Source: Gemmatimonas sp. UBA2094
GTDB lineage: Bacteria > Gemmatimonadota > Gemmatimonadetes > Gemmatimonadales > Gemmatimonadaceae
Length of the DNA: 5,245 bases
Assembly (NCBI GenBank): GCA_002331565.1
Contig: DCZC01000090.1
Location: 1-5,245, forward strand
Reading direction: 5' to 3'
Below the pieces are notes generated by a model. It saw nothing but the letters and a program-made list of their open reading frames with translations, was not told the origin of the DNA and searched no databases. Positions 1-5,245 of this stretch are shown here, one piece after another (the first letter of the stretch is position 1; the number at the start of each line of letters is the position of its first letter). Made by a program: the position numbers and the translations under genes.

Positions 1-1193
1 CGGCGGCCGTGGCCGCGCGCGGTCTCGAACGCAACGCCGCCGCGGCGGGGCGCAGTGCGCTGGCCGCCTACATCCCTGCGCTCACGCTCAACGCCGGCAG
101 CGCCCGCACGCAGGGCGTGCAGTTCTTCCAGGGTACGCTCGTGCCGCTCCGCGGCGACCCGTGGAATTACAACAACGGGCTTGCCGCGTCGCTGCAGCTG
201 TTCGACGGCAACCAGCGCTGGAACGAGCTGTCGCGCACGCGCGCGGTAGCCGACGCTGCCGACGCGGCCACGGTACAGGCGCGCTTCGAAGCCGCCTTGC
301 AAACCAAGCAGCAGTTCTATGCGGCGCTGGCCGCCCGTGAATCTGCCGCCGCCGCGCGGGCCCAGCTCGAACAGGCCGAGCAGCAGCTCAGGGCGTCGAC
401 GGCCCGCTTCGTGGCCGGCGTGGCCACCAAGTCCGACTCGTTGCGCTCCGCGATCCAGCTGGGCAACGCGCAGCTTGCCGTCCTCACGGCCGAGAACGAT
501 CTGCGCGTCGCCAACGCCGCGCTCACGCGCGTGATCGGTTCGCCGGTGGTCGTCACCCCCGCCGCCGACGATACGGTGGACGCGGGCGGTGAACTGCCGG
601 GCGAAGCCGAGCTCGAACAGCTCGTGGTGAAGAGCCCGCAGGTGATGCAGGCGGAAGCCAATCTCATGGCCGCACGGGCGAGCAAGCGCGCACAGCGGTC
701 CGCCTACCTGCCGTCGCTCACCATGTCGTACAACTACGCGTTTACGCAGACGAGCCCGAAGTTCTCCAGCAGCGACCTCTGGCTCTTCTCGGGCGGCAAT
801 CCCAATCGCCAGCAGCTGAATTTCAACTTCAGCTATCCGCTCTTCAACGGTCTCGTGCGCGAACAGCAGGCGGTGCAGACCGACGTCGCACAGCGCAACG
901 CCGAGGCGCAGCTGCGCGACGCGCGCCTGGGGGCTCGGCAGAACCTCACCACGCAGTTGCGGGCGCTCAACAACGCGCAGGCCCGCGTGCGGGTGCAGCT
1001 CGCCGCCGTGGCCGCCGCCGAGGAAGACCTGCGCGTGCAGCAGCAGCGCTACGCGCTTGGCGCCAGCACGCTGCTCGACCTGCTCACGTCGCAAACGCAG
1101 CTGAATCAGGCCCGGCAGGCGCTCATCCAGGCCCGCTTCGACGGCCGCATCGCCCGGGCGCAGCTGAGCGCGTTGGTCGGGCGCGATCTCTAA
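1..1193 (+). CDS. TolC-family outer membrane efflux protein, 5' partial
   Basis: This is the outer-membrane channel component of a tripartite efflux or type I secretion system: a trimeric barrel with a long periplasmic alpha-helical tunnel. About 396 residues are visible, read from the codon at position 3, and the gene ends at TAA 1191-1193. The frame stays open to the left edge, so the signal peptide and the first part of helix 1 are missing; family members usually have 420-480 residues. The GTG at position 9 is probably internal. The protein shows the family's two-fold internal repeat. YIPALTL (about residue 23) recurs as YLPSLTM (about 235). An LFDGNQRWNE strand turn recurs as LFNGLVRE. 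RFVAGVATKSDSL recurs as RYALGASTLLDLL before long Ala/Gln/Arg-rich coiled-coil helices. Both halves match the outer membrane efflux protein (OEP) repeat. The transport substrate cannot be told from the sequence. The gene converges on the porin gene at 1448-2614. Confidence 0.93.
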   Translation, partial: AAVAARGLERNAAAAGRSALAAYIPALTLNAGSARTQGVQFFQGTLVPLRGDPWNYNNGLAASLQLFDGNQRWNELSRTRAVADAADAATVQARFEAALQTKQQFYAALAARESAAAARAQLEQAEQQLRASTARFVAGVATKSDSLRSAIQLGNAQLAVLTAENDLRVANAALTRVIGSPVVVTPAADDTVDAGGELPGEAELEQLVVKSPQVMQAEANLMAARASKRAQRSAYLPSLTMSYNYAFTQTSPKFSSSDLWLFSGGNPNRQQLNFNFSYPLFNGLVREQQAVQTDVAQRNAEAQLRDARLGARQNLTTQLRALNNAQARVRVQLAAVAAAEEDLRVQQQRYALGASTLLDLLTSQTQLNQARQALIQARFDGRIARAQLSALVGRDL

Positions 1194-1232
1194 GGGTTCA
1201 GCACGCGAAAATCGCCACCCGAACGCAAGCCC

Positions 1233-1262
1233 CCCAACCCATCGGGGTCGGGTTCGAATTTT
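1233..1262 (+). terminator. Possible intrinsic terminator of the TolC-family gene
   Basis: The stem CCCAACCC (1233-1240) pairs with GGGTCGGG (1245-1252) at seven of eight positions, around an ATCG loop. It is followed by TTCGAATTTT (1253-1262), the most T-rich stretch of this spacer. It starts 40 bases after the TolC-family stop codon. The T tract is interrupted, so termination efficiency is uncertain. Confidence 0.42.
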
Positions 1263-1264
1263 GT

Positions 1265-1439
1265 GTTGTGAGTCAGCACCCACCCACGACACGCAACCCT
1301 CGACGCTCCACCCTGAACGGGATCGCCGTCAGTCGCACACGCGATCCGCGGGATCACGTGAACGCTGACAGCCGCCCCGTTCAGCGTTGAGGGCCGTGCG
1401 TGGAGGGTCGTGGGTGGGTGTCCGGCAACGACCCACAAC
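1265..1439. repeat. Long imperfect palindrome (about 175 bp) between convergent genes
   Basis: This inverted repeat is centred near 1349 and fills most of the spacer between two converging genes. Its arms include a perfect 14-bp pair, CACCCACCCACGAC (1277-1290) with GTCGTGGGTGGGTG (1407-1420). Further pairs are a perfect 9-bp CTGAACGGG (1313-1321) with CCCGTTCAG (1376-1384), then GTCAG (1328-1332) with CTGAC (1365-1369), and a core GATCC (1343-1347) with GGATC (1351-1355) around a 3-base loop. Between the 14-bp and 9-bp blocks, 13 of 22 opposed bases still pair without gaps. An outer pair, GTTGTGAGTC (1265-1274) with GACCCACAAC (1430-1439), matches at nine of ten positions after a bulge. Transcripts from either side would fold into one long hairpin. 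It may be a bidirectional terminator, a 3'-end stabiliser, or a decayed MITE/REP-like element. No convincing open reading frame lies within it. Confidence 0.8.
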
Positions 1440-1447
1440 CAGCACCC

Positions 1448-2614
1448 TCAAAACGACAGCGCCAGCGATGTCACGGCCACGAGGTTCGTGCGCGACACGC
1501 CGGACGCGGCTCGGCGGTCGGCAAAGATCGCGTCGCGATTCACGAGGGTGCGTGCTTCGGTGCGCCACGTGAGCAATGTCCCGAGCCGACGGTCGAGGCC
1601 CACGGATCCGCCCGTCGCACGGAGTGGCGCCGCAACGCCCGTCGTGGCGATCACCTGATCGTCGTCGGTATACCACTCGGTACGGGCACTCACGGCCGTG
1701 CGAGGATCCATGGCCCACCGCAGGGTGGCCATGGCCCCGGTCCAGGTTCGTGTGGGGGCGCTACGCCCCAGCGAGTCGGGCGGTTCCTCGCGGCCGAGGT
1801 CCACCTGCGCTGTCAATTCGAGGTCGTGCGGCAGGCGGCGCTTGATGCCGACCCCGTTGAAGAGACGGAGCCGCGCACCGGGTTCGTTACCTGCCAACCC
1901 GTACCAGGAGAGCGTGGTGTTGCGCCCGATCGCGTAATCGAGCCGCGTGCCCACGGCCTTGTCCTCATTGCTTTCCGACACGTTCTGCCAGCCATTCACG
2001 AGATCGGCGCGCACCGTCAGCGCCGGCGTCACCTGCCATATGGCCCGCACACCACTGGAGTAGTACGGCGAAAATTCGGCGACCAGCGAGCGGGTGTACG
2101 TCGCGTTGTCGCGGGAAGCCCACGCCTCGAGGCCCACGTTGGAGAAAAAGGTACCGGCGTCGACCCAAAGCCCCTTTCGCACCTCATAGCCGACGTAGGC
2201 CTCCTGCAGCAGCCGGGAGAGGTCGCCCCCGCTCGTTTGCCCCACGCGCGGTTCGGCCGCATAGTTGGCCTGCACCGACGTACCGGCCTGCATGGCCAGA
2301 CGGCCACGCACCCGCGGCGCCGACAGGGTGGCCTCCACGTGCGCAAGATTCACGTTGAACTCAGCATGACGCGCGGCCTGCGTGGTGAAGGCACGGTCGA
2401 GCGTACGCGGCCGGCCGGCATCGTACGCGACATAGGTATCCACGAAGGCGCCAAACGTGACGCGTACGGCGGTGTCGGCGGGGGCGCGTAGCGTGTCCGA
2501 CGGCATTCGGACGGTCGCCCCCGCGGTATCGGGGACGCCCGCCCTGGCCGCTGATAACAGCGCACCGCCGCGGAAGGCCAACACCACGGTCGGGAGAAGG
2601 AGCGAAGCGAGCAT
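1448..2614 (-). CDS. Outer membrane beta-barrel porin, OmpL-like/BBP2 type
   Basis: This is a predicted outer-membrane beta-barrel of 388 residues, probably a passive channel; its substrate is unknown. The stretch from about residue 52 to the end has alternating hydrophobic/polar strands. It carries the pattern I associate with the putative beta-barrel porin-2 (OmpL-like) family: GAFVDTYVAYD near 55, RLLQEAYVGYEV near 134, FFSNVGLEAWASRDNATYTRSL near 156-177, then a Pro/Tyr/Gly segment and DLVNGWQN near 204. It ends in a C-terminal Phe (LALSF), typical of proteins inserted by the BAM machinery. The N-terminus reads as an export signal with a possible cut after SAARA near residue 25. The signal is atypical: there is no positive charge next to the Met and an Arg sits in the hydrophobic stretch. 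The ATG at 2614 is the first possible start, because an in-frame TAG lies nine bases upstream. Only a weak AGG serves as ribosome site. The gene is divergent from kup. Confidence 0.8.
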   Translation of the reverse strand: MLASLLLPTVVLAFRGGALLSAARAGVPDTAGATVRMPSDTLRAPADTAVRVTFGAFVDTYVAYDAGRPRTLDRAFTTQAARHAEFNVNLAHVEATLSAPRVRGRLAMQAGTSVQANYAAEPRVGQTSGGDLSRLLQEAYVGYEVRKGLWVDAGTFFSNVGLEAWASRDNATYTRSLVAEFSPYYSSGVRAIWQVTPALTVRADLVNGWQNVSESNEDKAVGTRLDYAIGRNTTLSWYGLAGNEPGARLRLFNGVGIKRRLPHDLELTAQVDLGREEPPDSLGRSAPTRTWTGAMATLRWAMDPRTAVSARTEWYTDDDQVIATTGVAAPLRATGGSVGLDRRLGTLLTWRTEARTLVNRDAIFADRRAASGVSRTNLVAVTSLALSF

Positions 2615-2653
2615 CGCTGAAACCTAACGCCGGACCGTTCGTCCCGATGCTCG
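2608..2653. promoter_or_regulatory. 9-bp inverted repeat covering the porin start codon
   Basis: CGAGCATCG (2608-2616) is the exact reverse complement of CGATGCTCG (2645-2653), with 28 bases between them. On the porin (minus) strand the first arm contains the ATG start codon (2614-2612). In a transcript beginning upstream of 2653, the arms could pair and hide the start codon; as DNA they could instead be a protein-binding site. A second small stem, AGCGA (2606-2610) with TCGCT (2614-2618), overlaps the same start. The repeat is directly visible, but any regulatory role is inference. Confidence 0.35.
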
Positions 2654-2658
2654 TCCCA

Positions 2659-2688
2659 TAGACGGCGATACCGCACCCCGATATAGAT
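2659..2688 (+). promoter_or_regulatory. Candidate kup promoter; AT-rich core of the divergent spacer
   Basis: A -35-like TAGACG (2659-2664) and a -10-like TATAGA (2682-2687) are 17 bases apart, and each matches the sigma-70 consensus at four of six positions. Transcription would start near 2694, leaving a leader of only about 17 bases before the kup ATG. The same AT-rich core read on the minus strand offers TATATC (2685-2680), with a TTGGAA (2706-2701) 15 bases upstream, as a weaker candidate for the porin. No other AT-rich stretch exists in this 96-bp spacer. Confidence 0.38.
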
Positions 2689-2710
2689 TACGGGTTCACG
2701 TTCCAATCCC

Positions 2711-4849
2711 ATGCCTGACGACCAGAAGACTCCGGCCTCGGCTGACAAAGCCGAGGCCGTTCCCGAACGAAACGCCGAGAGTTCACCGGCGGAGCCGCCG
2801 TCTCCCACGGCCGACGCGTTGCGCCATCCCACGGGTGGGCCGACCGACGTCGGCGCGCACAACGCCTTCGAGGCGCAACCGGGCGAGGAGGTCATCGCCC
2901 ACACCGGCATGTTCCCCACGCAGAGCACCCACCGGGGCGGGGGACATCACCGGGACCAGAACCCCACCGGCCAGCGACTCGCCATTCTCACCCTCACCGC
3001 GCTCGGCGTGGTGTACGGCGACATCGGCACGAGTCCTCTCTATGCACTGAAGGAGTGCTTCAGTCCGCACTATGGCTTGTCGGCCACACGGGACAACGTG
3101 TTCGGCGTGCTGTCGCTGATCGTGTGGGCGCTCACGCTGGTGGTGACGATCAAGTACGTCACCTTCGTGCTCCGCGCCGACAATCGTGGTGAGGGTGGTA
3201 CGTTCGCGCTGCTGGCGCTCATCTTCCCCAAGCGCTCCCCGGACGCGCCGGCCGCTCGTGGCCGATGGCTCGTCGCCCTCGCCCTCTTCGGCACGGCCCT
3301 GCTGTACGGCGATGGCATCATCACACCGGCGATGAGTGTGCTCGGCGCACTCGAAGGCATCGAGATTGCGACCCCCGGCCTCAGTGAGTACATCGTTCCG
3401 CTGGCCGTGCTCATTCTCGCCGTGTTGTTCGCGGCACAGCGCTTCGGCACCGACCGCGTGGGCAAGGCGTTCGGGCCCATCATGCTCGCGTGGTTCGTCG
3501 TCATCGCCGTACTCGGCGTGAACTCGGTACGTCAGGATCTCTCGATTCTCGCGGCGGTGAATCCCATCTACGCGGTGGCGTTCGCCCACGCACACGGAAC
3601 CATGGCGTTTCTGGTCCTCGGCTCGGTGGTGCTGGTGGTGACCGGTGGAGAGGCGCTGTACGCCGACATGGGGCACTTCGGCCGCAAGCCCATCAGCGTG
3701 GCGTGGCTGTGGCTCGTGTTTCCTGCGCTGCTGCTGAATTACTTCGGCCAGGGCGCCCTGCTGCTTCGCAATCCGGAGGCGGCGGCCAATCCGTTCTTCC
3801 TGCTTGCACCCAAGCCGCTTCTTATTCCGCTGCTCGCAATCGCGACGATGGCGGCGATCGTCGCGTCGCAGGCGCTCATTTCCGGGGCGTTCTCCATCAC
3901 GCGACAGGGCATCCAGCTCGGTTATATCCCGCGCCTCGAGATCAAGCACACCAGCGTCACCGAAGAGGGGCAGATCTACATCCCCGAGGTGAACTGGTTC
4001 ATCGCGGTGGGCTGCCTCATGGTCGTCGTGGCATTCAAGAACACCTCCAATCTTGGCGCGGCCTACGGCATCGCCGTGACCGGCACGATGTTCATCACCA
4101 CGCTGCTGTTCGACGTGGTGGCGCGATTGCGCTTCCGGTGGCCGGCCTGGCGCGCGACGACGGTCACCGCCCTGTTCCTCGTGGTCGACATGGCGTTCCT
4201 CGGCGCCAACCTCGTGAAGGTGCAGAACGGTGGGTGGGTCCCGCTGTTGCTCGGCATCATGCTCTTCCTGCTGATGCTCACCTGGAAACGCGGCCGCATT
4301 CTGCTCAATCAGCGCCTTACCGACGGGACGATGCCGATTGCGCTCTTTCTCGAAGGCGTGGAGAAGTCGAGCGTGCACCGCGTGGCCGGCACGGCGGTGT
4401 TCATGACCGGCAGCGACGATGGCGTGCCCCCCGTGCTGCTGCACCATCTCAAGCACAACAAGGTGCTGCACGAGCGCGTACTGCTGGTGAGCGTGAAGAC
4501 CGCCGACGTGCCGGAAACGAGCGCGGCCGAACGCGTGCGGGTGGTGGCGCTCGGGCACGGTTTCTGGCGGGTCATCGCGTCGTACGGCTTCATGCAGACG
4601 CCCAACGTGCCGAACGTACTCGAAGTGGTGGACCAGATGGGAATCCGCTGCAAGCCGATGGAGACGAGCTACTTCCTCGGCCGCGAACGGCTCATTCCCG
4701 TCGCCGCGAAGCCCGGCGACAGGATCGTGCTGTCGCGGTGGCGCAAGATCATCTTCGCCATCATGGCCCGGAACGCGCGGTCGGCAACGGAGTTCTTCTG
4801 CATTCCGCCCAACCGCGTGGTGGAACTGGGGACGCAGGTCGAGTTCTGA
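2711..4849 (+). CDS. kup: Kup-family potassium uptake transporter
   Basis: This is an inner-membrane K+/H+ symporter of the KUP/HAK/KT family. The 712 residues exceed the roughly 620 of E. coli Kup because of an extra hydrophilic N-terminus (about residues 1-85, rich in Pro, Ala, Glu, Gly and His). The family core starts near residue 88. Hallmarks in order are VVYGDIGTSPLY (101-111, with the conserved Asp at 104), RADNRGEGG (155-163), YGDGIITPAMSVLGALEGIEI (199-219), GGEALYADMGHFGRKPI (312-328), LLNYFGQGALLL (341-352), SQALISGAFSITRQ (386-399) and AAYGIAVTGTM (450-460). About twelve hydrophobic segments lie between residues 88 and 525. A cytosolic C-terminal domain follows (LKHNKVLHERV near 580, ETSYFLGRERLIP near 651), ending in NRVVELGTQVEF as in E. 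coli Kup. The ATG at 2711 is the first in frame after a stop at 2684-2686, and G/C-rich third positions begin there. No Shine-Dalgarno motif precedes it. Confidence 0.96.
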   Translation: MPDDQKTPASADKAEAVPERNAESSPAEPPSPTADALRHPTGGPTDVGAHNAFEAQPGEEVIAHTGMFPTQSTHRGGGHHRDQNPTGQRLAILTLTALGVVYGDIGTSPLYALKECFSPHYGLSATRDNVFGVLSLIVWALTLVVTIKYVTFVLRADNRGEGGTFALLALIFPKRSPDAPAARGRWLVALALFGTALLYGDGIITPAMSVLGALEGIEIATPGLSEYIVPLAVLILAVLFAAQRFGTDRVGKAFGPIMLAWFVVIAVLGVNSVRQDLSILAAVNPIYAVAFAHAHGTMAFLVLGSVVLVVTGGEALYADMGHFGRKPISVAWLWLVFPALLLNYFGQGALLLRNPEAAANPFFLLAPKPLLIPLLAIATMAAIVASQALISGAFSITRQGIQLGYIPRLEIKHTSVTEEGQIYIPEVNWFIAVGCLMVVVAFKNTSNLGAAYGIAVTGTMFITTLLFDVVARLRFRWPAWRATTVTALFLVVDMAFLGANLVKVQNGGWVPLLLGIMLFLLMLTWKRGRILLNQRLTDGTMPIALFLEGVEKSSVHRVAGTAVFMTGSDDGVPPVLLHHLKHNKVLHERVLLVSVKTADVPETSAAERVRVVALGHGFWRVIASYGFMQTPNVPNVLEVVDQMGIRCKPMETSYFLGRERLIPVAAKPGDRIVLSRWRKIIFAIMARNARSATEFFCIPPNRVVELGTQVEF
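2733..2759 (+). promoter_or_regulatory. Perfect 11-bp GC-rich hairpin inside the first kup codons
   Basis: CGGCCTCGGCT (2733-2743) and AGCCGAGGCCG (2749-2759) are exact reverse complements around the five-base loop GACAA. The hairpin covers kup codons 8-17 and begins 19 bases after the start codon, just beyond the footprint of an initiating ribosome. No T tract follows, so it does not look like an intrinsic terminator. It could slow early elongation, position the initiating ribosome, or be a chance result of GC-rich Ala/Glu codons. The structure is seen in the sequence; its function is not known. Confidence 0.45.
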
Positions 4850-4875
4850 CCTCGACTCCGAACCGGTGATGGCAT

Positions 4876-4897
4876 CGCCCGCGGCGCGCCGGCGGCG
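4876..4897. other. GC-rich possible hairpin between kup and the RND gene
   Basis: The 48-bp convergent spacer (4850-4897) contains a possible stem, CGCCCGCGG (4876-4884) with CCGGCGGCG (4889-4897). Seven of nine positions pair, with a two-base internal mismatch, around a CGCG loop. It directly abuts the stop codon of the minus-strand gene. No T tract lies on either side, so an intrinsic terminator is not well supported; Rho-dependent ending is equally possible. Nothing else is recognisable in this spacer. Confidence 0.25.
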
Positions 4898-5245
4898 TCA
4901 GTCTCCTGCCACCGCCACCGGCTCCAGTACCGCCTGCTGCTTCGCCGCCTTCCTCGTTCGGCGCCTGCTCACCAATCCGTCGAGCAGCGTGTACACCACC
5001 GGCGTCACGTACAGCGTGATGAGCTGCGAGAACGCGAGCCCGCCGACCACGGCGAGCCCGAGCGGCTGACGCGACTCGGCACCGGCGCCGTAGCCCACGG
5101 CGATGGGCAACGTGCCCATGAGCGCGGCCATGGTGGTCATCATGATGGGACGGAACCGCACGCGCGCCGCTTCGAGAATCGCCTCGCGCGGCGCCATGCC
5201 CTCGGTGCGCTCGGCTTCGGTGGCGAAGTCGATCATCATGATGGC
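4898..5245 (-). CDS. RND efflux permease (HAE1 type), C-terminal fragment
   Basis: This is the last 115 residues of a proton-driven RND pump subunit; family members have about 1,000-1,050 residues, so about nine tenths of the gene lies beyond the right edge. The fragment opens with AIMMIDFA, the end of transmembrane helix 10. Counting against AcrB, the proton-relay Lys (K940) would lie just outside the window. [21 protein letters not shown] (TM11) follows, with counterparts of AcrB R971 and T978 at about visible residues 30 and 37. Next come the conserved [11 protein letters not shown] loop and TM12 ([29 protein letters not shown]). The tail is short and basic, and the stop is TGA at 4900-4898. 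The wording resembles MdtB/MdtC-like HAE1 drug pumps more than heavy-metal CusA-type pumps, but the substrate is unknown. The gene converges on kup. A TolC-family partner candidate lies at the left edge of the window, and any periplasmic adaptor would be further right on this strand. Confidence 0.93.
   Translation of the reverse strand, partial: AIMMIDFATEAERTEGMAPREAILEAARVRFRPIMMTTMAALMGTLPIAVGYGAGAESRQPLGLAVVGGLAFSQLITLYVTPVVYTLLDGLVSRRRTRKAAKQQAVLEPVAVAGD

Noticed and set aside
1250..1262. GGGTTCGAATTTT resembles the T-loop of a tRNA and so a possible attachment-site remnant
   Set aside because: The flanking bases do not form a T-arm stem, no acceptor or anticodon arm is nearby, and no integrase is present. 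The motif is better explained as the tail of the terminator-like stem at 1233-1252.
1190..1438. A short minus-strand open frame (82 codons) in the palindromic spacer
   Set aside because: It overlaps the terminator-like stem and the palindrome, has no ribosome site and shows no recognisable protein features. The inverted repeat explains its sequence.
1400..2491. A 363-codon + strand open frame opposite the porin
   Set aside because: It is low-complexity, Arg/Gly/His-rich and without domains, whereas the opposite strand has clear beta-barrel patterns, a possible signal peptide and a terminal Phe.
2615..2910. A c-di-AMP or other riboswitch upstream of kup, as seen for some potassium transporter genes
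   Set aside because: The predicted leader is about 17 bases and the whole spacer is 96 bp. I could not recognise conserved riboswitch elements in it.
2783..4558. A 591-codon open frame antisense to kup
   Set aside because: It mirrors the kup codons on the opposite strand. The product is dominated by His, Arg, Glu and Gln with no recognisable domain, as expected when a GC-rich gene is read backwards, while kup matches its family throughout.
3490..4869. A 459-codon open frame in another + frame of kup
   Set aside because: It is a shifted reading of kup, rich in Arg, Gly and His, without family motifs. It exists because high third-position GC suppresses stop codons.
4883..4890. Perfect GGCGCGCC palindrome in the kup-RND spacer
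   Set aside because: An eight-base self-complementary GC string is expected by chance in DNA this GC-rich, and there is no supporting repeat or binding-site context.

Overview
The window is GC-rich DNA (roughly two thirds G+C by eye) from a diderm, Gram-negative-type bacterium. Two of its four genes encode outer-membrane proteins (a TolC-family channel and a beta-barrel porin), and a third is a tripartite-efflux (RND) pump subunit. Strong G/C preference at third codon positions, little Shine-Dalgarno signal and the overall protein style fit a group such as Gemmatimonadota. That assignment is a guess from style and was not tested by any search.

Layout. Positions 1-1193 (+) hold the 3' part of a TolC-family outer membrane efflux gene whose start lies outside the window. 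A 254-bp convergent spacer (1194-1447) follows. It has a plausible intrinsic terminator (1233-1262) and a striking long imperfect palindrome (1265-1439). Positions 1448-2614 (-) encode a 388-residue OmpL-like/BBP2-type porin. A 96-bp divergent spacer (2615-2710) has one AT-rich core that could serve promoters on both strands, plus a 9-bp inverted repeat that covers the porin start codon. Positions 2711-4849 (+) encode a full-length Kup potassium transporter of 712 residues with an unusual hydrophilic N-terminal extension. After a 48-bp convergent spacer, positions 4898-5245 (-) hold the C-terminal end of an RND (HAE1-type) efflux permease that continues past the right edge.

How the genes may work together. 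The RND permease and the TolC-family channel are the inner- and outer-membrane parts of a tripartite efflux pump, but they converge from opposite ends of the window, so they are not one operon here. The porin and kup are divergently transcribed from a short shared region. This suggests, but does not prove, coordinated control of an outer-membrane pore and an inner-membrane K+ importer.

I see no CRISPR array, tRNA, rRNA, transposase, toxin-antitoxin or defence gene. The protein-coding content is ordinary. The parts most worth a second look are non-coding structures: the long palindrome, the inverted repeat at the porin start, and a perfect 11-bp hairpin in the first codons of kup.
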